Positions 1-8,401 of a stretch of DNA of 64,000 nt are shown piece after piece. The stretch lies in assembly GCA_018127085.1 (NCBI GenBank), contig CM030728.1:1-64000 (forward strand), written 5' to 3'. The notes under the pieces are model-generated. The model was given only the letters and a program-made list of their open reading frames with translations. It made no database searches and was not told the origin of the DNA. Source of the stretch: Pneumocystis sp. 'macacae'. Lineage: Eukaryota > Ascomycota > Pneumocystomycetes > Pneumocystales > Pneumocystaceae. The position numbers and the translations under genes are program-made. The number at the start of each line of letters is the position of its first letter. The first letter of the stretch is position 1.

Positions 1-3000
1 TCCCACCCTATCTCTACCGCACACCTCCTCTGCCTCCCTTACCTCCCTCCTCACCCCATCCCTTACTGTGCACACTCCCACCTTGCTACTCCGTGCACAC
101 CTCATACCTCACTGCTTGGTGCACACCTCCACCTTATCTTTACCTCTCACGAATTCCTGTCCACTCATTTTTGATCTGCTCGTGAAAACATTTTATTTTC
201 ATCACCCCTTGAATCCAATTCACTTCTAAACGCAATTCAATCTAATCTTCACCTCTACTCCTTATCTCCTCTGCTTCTTGCTTTATCTACCACACCTTAT
301 CTTTACTTTTGTCAACTCTTAGCCAATTCTTGACTTAAAAAATTATTTTTATTTTTCATTTCTCTTTAATTCTAGCCTAAATCCAAGTCTAATCTAATAC
401 TCATTCACTTCCACTTTTTTTTTCTTTCATTTTTACCCTTCACTCATCCACCACTTCTACTCTGCTTTATCAACTCTTACTTTTGACTTACAAAAAAATT
501 TATTCTCTCTCTAAAAAATAATTCAATTCTAATCTAATGCTAATCTAACTTCTACTTTATTTCTACCTTTACTTTTTTTGTTTCCTTACTCTGTTCTTCA
601 CCTCCACCACCTCTTGTTCATCCTCCTCTTATCAGCACCGCGCACACCCACCTCTGGTCTTAATGTTGCGCGCACACGCACTTATACCCCCTCCCCTCCT
701 CTACTTCACCTCCCCCTCTCCCCTACCTCCTACTAACTGCTACTAAGTGCTTGGTGCACACCATCTTATTTCCTCGGTACACACTTTTTTCACACCCGAC
801 CTCCCCCATCCCACCTCGGTGCCTCGTGCACACCTCATACCTTGCTGCTTGGTGCACACACTTATCTCGCTACCTCGTGCACATCTCCCCTCCTGCCTCA
901 TCTCTCACTTTGTTCTTGTTTACTCTTGATTTATAAAAAACTTTTTATTTTATTCTTCCTTTCTTTAAATCTGCCCCAATTCTACCTCAATATTTAGATC
1001 TACTCCTTATTTTTTGGTGTTCCTGTTTTCTTGTCCACCCTGTCTTTACTTCTGTCAATTCTTACCCAATTCTTGATTTATAAAAAAATTCTTTTTACTC
1101 TTTATTTCTTAAATCCAATCTAAACCCACATCTAAACTCATTCCAGTCTAACACCCACTTCTACTTCTCTTCTCTTTCATTTTTACCTTTTACCCACCAC
1201 TTCCAACTCTACTTAACTCTTGACTTTTGGTTTACAAAAAAATTATTTTTATTTTTAATCTATTTTTAAAGCTAATCTAATTCTATTTGTACTTCTATTT
1301 CTTTTGTTTTTTACTCTGTTCTTCACTTCTTATCTCTATCTCCACCACCCACCCCACCTCACCTTATCTACAACACTGCACACCCTACCTTATCAACACC
1401 GCGCACACGCACTTGTACCCCCACTTCTACTCCTCTCCTACCCCTCCCCTCCCCCTCTCCCCTACCTCCCCCTCCTAGTTGCTTCGTGCACACCATCTTA
1501 TTTCCTCGGTACACATTTTTTTCACATCCTACCTCCCCCACCCTACCTCGGTGCCTCGTGTACACCTCCTTATCTCGCTACCTCGTGCACACCCACCTTG
1601 CTATTTGGTGCACACCTCATACCTTGCTACCTCTTGAGACCCTCTCCTACTTCCTACCTTGTTCTTCATTTTTTATTTACAAAAAAAAAAATTATTCCAT
1701 TCTTTCTCCTTCTAACTCTAATCTAAATCTACTTTTAAACGCAATTCAATCTAATCCTTCCCCCTACTCCTTATCTCCTGTGCTTCCTGTTTTCTTGTCT
1801 ATCTTATCTCAACCTCTAACTTTCTTGCTCTTAGTTTACAAAAAATTCTTTTTATCTTTCATTTCTTTTTAATTCTAACTCAAATGCAAGTCTAATCTAA
1901 TACTCATTCACATTTACTTCTCTTGTATTTTCATCTTTCACTTACCACCACCTCCAACTCTGCTTATCAACTTTTACTTTTGATTTATAAAAAAACGTTT
2001 TGCTCCTTATTTATTAAAACTAGTCTAATTCTAATCTACTTCTACTTCCACTTCTTCTATCTTGTTACTCTTCTTCTACTCTCCATCTCTACTTCTACCT
2101 CCACCTCATCCACCTCCTCTTATCAGCACACTGCACACCCTACCTTTCCGCACCGCGCACACGCACTTGTACCCCTCTCCTACCCCTCCCCACCTCCCCT
2201 CCCCCTACCTCCCACCTCCCCCTCCTAGCTGCTTGGTGCACCCCTTCTTCCCACCCCAACTCTACGGTGCACACTATCTTCTTACCTCGTGCACCTCCCC
2301 TACTCCCCTCCCCTACCTCCTCTTACCTGGTGCACACACTCATCTCGGTGCTTCGTGCACACGCTCACTCGCTACCTCCTGTAAACCCTCTCCTAACTCC
2401 ACCTTATTTTTTATTCATCCTTAATTTACAAAAAAAAAAGTTTTATTTTATTTTTTCTCCTTCTAAATCTAGTCTATTCTAAACTCAACTTCAATCCAAT
2501 CTTCGTGTCTATCTTTTATCTCGTATTTTTACCCTTCACTCACCATTTACTTTACCTCTTAGCAACTCTTATCCAATTTTTGATCTTCAGGAAAAAACTT
2601 TTTACCCTTTATTTCTCTTTAATTCTAGCCCAAATTCATTTCTAGTCTAACACCCACTTCTACTTTTTATCCTTTTTATATTTTACCCTTCACTCATCCA
2701 CTACCTCTGCTCTGCTTATCAACTCTTACTTTTGATTTAAAAAAAAAATTATTTTTTCTCCCCTTAAAACTAGTCTAATTCTAAGCTAAATCTAACGTCT
2801 ACTTCTACTTCTTCTATTTTTTACTCTGTTCTTCCTCACCTCACCACCTTACTCTCACTCCCCCACCTCCTCTTAGCACACTGCACACCCCGCCTTATCA
2901 GCACCGCGCACACGCACTTCTACCCCCCCTTCTACCCCCCCCCCCACTCCCCTCCCCCCTACCTCCCCCTACTCCTGGTGCACACCATCTTATTTGCACC

Positions 3001-4700
3001 GTACACATTTTTTTCACACCCGACCCCCCCTCCTCACTCCATCCCCTACTGTGCACACCTCCTCTACCTTTACTTCGTGCACACCATCTACCTCGCTACC
3101 TCCTGTAGACCCTCTCCTACTCCTCGCCTCCTTTCTTATTCATCCTTAATTTATAAAAAAAGTTTTATTTTATTTTTTCTCCTTCTAAATCTAGTCTAAT
3201 TCTATCCTCAATTTCAATACAATCTTCGTGTCTACCTTTTATCTCTTGTATTTTTACCCTTCACTCACCATTTACTCCACTTCTTGGCAACTCTTAGCCA
3301 ATTTTTGGTTTACAAAAAATTATTTTTATTCTTCATTTCTTCTTAAATTTAATCTACATCGAATCCTGATCTAACACTCACTCACACCCACTTCCCTTCT
3401 CTTGTATTTTTATCTTCCATTCACCGCCACCTTTAAATCTGCTTATCAATTCTTGATTTTTGACTTACAAAAAAACCTTTTATTCTTAATCTTCTTTTAA
3501 AACTAGTCTAATGCTAATCTACTTCTGCTTCTACTTCTATCTTGTTACTCCTACTCTCCACTTCTACTCTCTCACCCCCACCTCTTCTTATCAGTACACT
3601 GCACACCCTACCTTATCTACGGCGCACACGCACTTGTACCCCTCTACCTCACCTCCCCTCTACCCCCTACCTCCGTCTCCTGTGCACACTCTCATCTACA
3701 CCGTGCACATTTTTTTCACATCCAACCTCCCCCACCCTACCTCGCTACTTTGTGCACACACCTCCTACCTTACTGCTTGGTGCACACACTCACCTCGTCA
3801 CCTCGTACTCCTCTCCACCTTGTTCTTGCTCGTCTTTTATCTACAAGAAAAAAGCTTTTTACTCTATTCTTTCTCCCTCCAACTCCAATCTAAACCCTCT
3901 TCTAAACGCAATCCAATCTGATTTTTGCTTTTAATTATCTCTTGTATTCTATCTTTACCCACTGTCGTTTCATTTCCACCTCATTCTTCTACTTTTGATC
4001 TCCTAAAAAAAAATTTTTATTCTATTCTTCTCCTTCCTCAATCTAGTCTAATTCTACGCTTAATTTCAACCTAATCTCTACTCCTAGTTTTTATCTTGTA
4101 TTTTTTCCCTTTACTCGTTATTTACTCCACCTCATCAATTCCCTTGTACCTTTGATCTGCTCGAAAAAACTTTTTGTTCTTCTTAAATATGAGTCAATTC
4201 TAACCTAAATTTGAGTCTAACACTCATTCACTCCCACATCTACTTCTTATTTCTTTTATTTTCACCCTTCACCCACCACCTTTACTCTGCTTACCAATTC
4301 TTGCTTTTGGTTTACAAGGAAATTCTATTCTTTTTCTTCTCAAAACTAATCTAAGTCTGATCTACACTTAATTCTGCTTCTACTTCTTTTGTTTTATCTT
4401 TTACTCTGTTACCCAGCTCCATCTCCACCTCTTACCCTGCCTTATCTGCACCGTGCACACCCCAACCACTTTCCAGCTTTGTGTGTTCCAAGATCTGTGC
4501 AGAGACTGCCACTCAATTCCAGTCCCCTTCTTGCGCCCAACCCCCCCTGTCCACCTCAACCTCGACTGTGTGCTCATTTTTCGTCCAGAAAAATTTCAAC
4601 TCTAACATACTACTGCCAAATTGAGTCGAAATTGACGTAAATCCCATGCAAACATCTACGCATTATTCCTTATCTGCCCCCCACCCTCTCTCAATTCTTG
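1..4700. repeat. Subtelomeric pyrimidine-rich spacer of ~740 bp repeats
   Basis: The plus strand is dominated by C and T with few G. A landmark block GCGCACACGCACTT(G/A)TACCCC recurs near 670, 1401, 2155, 2906 and 3622, giving a unit of about 716-754 bp, with partial units at both ends. Each unit has a GC-richer half studded with GTGCACACC motifs and a half made of three or four ~150 bp subunits. Each subunit carries a TTTACAAAAAAATT-like A-run followed by T-rich sequence and an AATTCTAATCTAA-like string. Open frames across it give Ser/Pro/His/Leu-rich peptides that are composition artefacts. Its place outside the CRJE-type msg genes fits a telomere-proximal spacer; no telomeric repeat is visible. 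Confidence 0.85.
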
Positions 4701-5090
4701 TGTGCACACCTCCCTCACCCTCTCCTCTGCCTTACCCCACATTTACCCCACACAAATTCTGCTTTTTCGGTGGGGCGTTTCCGTTTTCGGCCACAAATGC
4801 GGGGTAACCGCCCCCCCTCTCCTCTGCTTGCGCTTACCCCACACAAATTTTGTTTTTTTGCGGGGTAAATGCGGGGTAATTCCGGACTAATTTCGGGCAA
4901 ACACGCGCGTCCCAGACGCGTCCAAAACACGCCCACACGCATCTAAAGCGCACACTGCATACTGTGAGGCAGGAATACACTGTGTGCGGAGGCTGGCGTG
5001 CACACTACGAGGTACGGGGAGGGCGTCCCGGTAAAATGCACTCATTATTCCCTAAATATACATGCCATCCCAAACCATGTCCATTTGCTC
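4701..5090. repeat. GC-rich msg flank with repeated elements
   Basis: This stretch is far richer in G and C than its surroundings. TTACCCCACACAAATT(C/T)TG occurs twice (4743-4761 and 4834-4852), and GCGGGGTAA occurs three times (4799, 4860, 4871). The reverse complement of the first element is found at 8223-8242, on the other side of the first msg gene, followed by GCGGGGTAA at 8244. At 5047-5100 lies a block shared with the 3' flank of the second msg gene. I see no gene here. Confidence 0.7.
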
Positions 5091-8000
5091 TTAAATCATA
5101 ACTGAAATCATCATCCCCAACAACACCCCCTTCACGCCCCACCCGCGCATCCTCAGCCCCCCACTCGGCTTCACCTCACCTGCCTCATCTCCTGTCGTAC
5201 ACTTCGTCGGCTTGCACCGCCTTGTAGACGTCAGCGTGACTGTAGACGTAGTAGTTGATGTAGATGTAGACGTGCTCGTGTATGTGGATGTCTTCGTGAT
5301 CCACGTATCCGTTGTCTGAATAGACGTGCATTTTTCTGCGTCTTCTGTCTTTCCTCCTTGTCCGACTATCTTAGTCGTTGTCGTTGTTTCTGTCTTTGTC
5401 TCTGTGTGTACTTTGTGCTCCCTCACTTCTAGTGGTTTCAATCCATTACATTTGTTTTCTATTGTGTTGCATGCATCTTCACATTGCGGGCACTCCCCTT
5501 TGAATCCACACTTTTTCACTGAATCGTCGCATATCTCCTTTAGCTCTACATACAAACTGAACGTCTGTGACACCAAATCAAATACCTCAAGCTCCTTTTG
5601 TGTCACATGTGCCTTTAGTGTTACATCTCTCCTAACAAGCTTAAATCGCTTTTCACTTTTTGCTGCTGCTGCTGCTTGGTTTTCTGCCTTATTTCCTGCT
5701 ACATTCGTTGTAGCTAAAACAAGATTTGCTGCTTTCATCGCTTCCACCGCTTTATCCTTGATATCTTTATACTCTTTTTCTTTTTTTTCCAGTTCCTCTT
5801 TTGCCTTTATAAGTTTTTCCTTTAGTTCAGGACATTGCTTCTTGACTTTTTTTACTAGTTTTTCACAGAGTTCTTTTCTAACTTCAGCATCATTTTTGTC
5901 TTTTTTTGTGCACAAAGTGCTGAGTTCATTGGTTGCATTTGCCCATTGTGTGCAGTATATGTTAAGTGTGTTCTTGCATTTTTCCTCCGTCGTCAAATGA
6001 CCTTTTAACTCATCGAGTACTTTCTTTTCCAATCCCTCCCTCTCAATAAATGATTTGCATTCCTTTTTAAGTCCTTTGCAATCTTTATCCCCATCGACTG
6101 TCAAATTCCCACAGCTCGACATATACTTGTTGCAATATGGCCACCAAGAGCTACACAATGATTCTTTTTTGCCATTATTATTCTTCGCCTCCTCTACAAT
6201 GTTATCCGCTTTCATATGCCCGTCTAATGCTGCACACTTGGTTTTAACGCTCTTCGTGATAATCCTGCACGTAACATTCTGCGCCAGACATGCAAGAGTA
6301 AACCGATTCCCCCTTCTAGACCAACCATTGCATCGTTTACTCAACTTTTCTACACACGAATCAAAGTCATCCAAATCTTTTGTCTCCTCCTTCAGCAACA
6401 CCTCCTCCAACTCTTCTGCACTCTCCAATCGTCTGCAATGTTGATTCAGCGTGTGACACGGCCACCAAATTTCCCTTGAATCCGGTCCCAGCTCTTCGCA
6501 TTTCTTCCCCAACACCCTGCAATCCTTCTTCGTCGGGAAATCCCGTCTTTCATCCAAGAGCTCCTGCAAATAAACTGCCCTCATCCGCAAATCTGCTAAA
6601 AGCGTAAGCGCTGTGTTTTTCGGGTCTATGCACATCACGAACAGCTCATCACTCTGTCCTTTTAGTTCTCCACAGACTTTTACCAACTTCTTTTGAAGAT
6701 CTTCAAACCACGTTCCATTTGAACCCTGCAATGAACCCCGCAATTTGTGTTGCAATGCCTCATTTGCTACTGCATCGAGTCCTCTTTTGTAGCACGCCGC
6801 TCTTAAGTTACTGCAGGGTTTGTCTGTACCTCCTTGGCCTCCAAAATAGAAACAGTCTGACTCCAGAGTTCTGCAATCTTTGTCAGTAAGAAATGTTGGC
6901 AGACCATGCCATCCAATAACTGTATTTGGGTTACTTGCAACAAGATCTTTATTTTTGAGTTTTGTAGTAAGGCCCTGAGCACTGTCCGCTCCTTTTTGAT
7001 GTAATCCATCGCATTCTTTCGTTCCATTCTCACTTGCTTTATTATCACTCTTACATAGACCTTTCAGAAGCTCATGTTCTTTAAGGTCCTTGCATTTTGT
7101 ATCAAGTACATCTTGACATTTTTCTTTGGCTCCCGATTTTGTACTTCTCTGACTCAGCAAGAGTAAAAGTTCAGTTGCATCTCTTGTGGGCGGCCTCCCA
7201 ATATAGACCCCTTCCCTTGCTGCCTCCTCATAAAGCTCCTGCAGTTCTATTTCTTCTGCCACTGTAAGTCCTGGCCGCGTGGGCTCAAAGTCTGAACCCG
7301 GTCTCTCGTAAACTACTCCCTTTCCTTTGCAACTATTTTTGAGTTTCTCGCATTGTGGTTGATCATTACAATCCGTACTGTAAAAGTAGCATTTTTTAAG
7401 TAATGATGGGCATTTCGTTTCCAACTCATCTTCTTTATTTAATGCACTTTCAACTTCGTCTTTAAGGGAATTGCAGATAGATTTTTCTTTATCCACGAGG
7501 CTTTTACACACTTTTTCCTCATCAAAACAGAATTCCGTTAATTCATCACTTTCTCCACTCAATTCCAGGCAAACTTTCTTGAGCTTCTCCTTACATGAAT
7601 CTTCTTTCTTAAGACTCCCACTAAGTGCCCTTAAAAGGGCATCCTCTGCTACTTCTTTGCGCTTTTTTTGATAACAATTAACTCTTAACTTATTACATTT
7701 ATCTTTAAACTCGCCAGGGTACGCGTCCTCCAAAAACAGACATCCTTTCTGATTTGAACAATGTTCATCCGTCAGCTCTGAAACTTTCTTTCCATCTGCT
7801 TGTTCAAGTTTTTGTTTAAAACTATCACGCTTTCCATCAATTTTAGTTTTTAGTCTTGTACATTTTTCTTCTGGTGCATTATCTTTACAAATTTCTTTTA
7901 GTTTTTCATCTATATTATCTAATCCAGGATCTATTTTTTTCAATCCTTCACAGTATTCTTTTAGTTTTTTCTTGCATTTAGCATCATCACTATAATCTCC

Positions 8001-8108
8001 TTTCAAAATCAATGCCAAAATGTGGTCCTCATCAATCTCATCCTTCTTCGTCCCTGCATCCCGCCTCTTGACCGCCCGTGCCACCTCCCCCGCCAAATTC
8101 TGTCCCAC
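5091..8108 (-). CDS. msg: Major surface glycoprotein, CRJE class (msg family I / MSG-A type), donor copy
   Basis: This 1005-residue single-exon frame encodes a Cys- and Lys/Glu-rich Msg protein, the abundant GPI-anchored surface antigen family of Pneumocystis. It begins MGQNLAGE and then carries the junction element protein VARAVKRR (residues 9-16). Repeated modules follow, with spaced Cys pairs (CxxLxxxCFYF, CNKYMSSC, ELKxxC patterns), several N-glycosylation sequons, a Thr/Ser-rich stretch near the C-terminus (TSTYTSTSTSTST) and a hydrophobic GPI-type tail ending GVLLGMMISVMI. No signal peptide, UCS or promoter lies upstream. It therefore looks like a silent donor that is expressed only after recombination into the single expression site (established biology of the family). 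The ATG upstream of the CRJE may not be a used start. Confidence 0.93.
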   Translation of the reverse strand: MGQNLAGEVARAVKRRDAGTKKDEIDEDHILALILKGDYSDDAKCKKKLKEYCEGLKKIDPGLDNIDEKLKEICKDNAPEEKCTRLKTKIDGKRDSFKQKLEQADGKKVSELTDEHCSNQKGCLFLEDAYPGEFKDKCNKLRVNCYQKKRKEVAEDALLRALSGSLKKEDSCKEKLKKVCLELSGESDELTEFCFDEEKVCKSLVDKEKSICNSLKDEVESALNKEDELETKCPSLLKKCYFYSTDCNDQPQCEKLKNSCKGKGVVYERPGSDFEPTRPGLTVAEEIELQELYEEAAREGVYIGRPPTRDATELLLLLSQRSTKSGAKEKCQDVLDTKCKDLKEHELLKGLCKSDNKASENGTKECDGLHQKGADSAQGLTTKLKNKDLVASNPNTVIGWHGLPTFLTDKDCRTLESDCFYFGGQGGTDKPCSNLRAACYKRGLDAVANEALQHKLRGSLQGSNGTWFEDLQKKLVKVCGELKGQSDELFVMCIDPKNTALTLLADLRMRAVYLQELLDERRDFPTKKDCRVLGKKCEELGPDSREIWWPCHTLNQHCRRLESAEELEEVLLKEETKDLDDFDSCVEKLSKRCNGWSRRGNRFTLACLAQNVTCRIITKSVKTKCAALDGHMKADNIVEEAKNNNGKKESLCSSWWPYCNKYMSSCGNLTVDGDKDCKGLKKECKSFIEREGLEKKVLDELKGHLTTEEKCKNTLNIYCTQWANATNELSTLCTKKDKNDAEVRKELCEKLVKKVKKQCPELKEKLIKAKEELEKKEKEYKDIKDKAVEAMKAANLVLATTNVAGNKAENQAAAAAKSEKRFKLVRRDVTLKAHVTQKELEVFDLVSQTFSLYVELKEICDDSVKKCGFKGECPQCEDACNTIENKCNGLKPLEVREHKVHTETKTETTTTTKIVGQGGKTEDAEKCTSIQTTDTWITKTSTYTSTSTSTSTTTSTVTLTSTRRCKPTKCTTGDEAGEVKPSGGLRMRGWGVKGVLLGMMISVMI
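8061..8084 (-). other. Conserved recombination junction element (CRJE), msg copy 1
   Basis: Twenty-four bases encoding VARAVKRR near the 5' end of the first msg gene. They differ from the second copy at one position (GCA versus GCG for the first Ala). In Pneumocystis this element joins the expressed leader (UCS) to the variable msg body. The first codon here is GTG, so the element itself supplies no ATG. Confidence 0.85.
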
Positions 8109-8401
8109 AAAGCAGCAGACAAGTTTGCCGTCTCATCTTGAGCTTTCACACAGAAATGAAGACTATGATAAACGCTGTTTTAGTGTGCCCCTTCTTATCT
8201 TTCATTGTGTCACGTGATATTTCCAAAATTTATGTGGGGTAATGCGGGGTAAACGCGAGAGTAAAATTGCGGCAGATCAGCATAAAATACTGATCAAACG
8301 GGGACACGGAAGAACTATGTAAGGATATGTTTTTTCAAATGCACTTCATGTTAATCATTCCCTAAATATACATGCAGTCCCAAACCATGTCCATTTGCCC
8401 T
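8109..8401. other. Spacer between msg copies 1 and 2
   Basis: A 293 bp intergenic stretch. It contains the inverted partner of the TTACCCCACACAAATT element (8223-8242), a GCGGGGTAA copy (8244-8252), and from 8357 a block with ATTCCCTAAATATACATGC and CCAAACCATGTCCATTTG that is nearly identical to 5047-5090. No promoter-like or leader sequence was recognised. Confidence 0.65.

Noticed and set aside
747..4640. Many short plus-strand frames rich in Ser, Pro, His, Leu and Thr
   Set aside because: They follow the pyrimidine bias of the repeat, recur in several frames of each unit, lack domains and end at arbitrary points. Composition artefacts.
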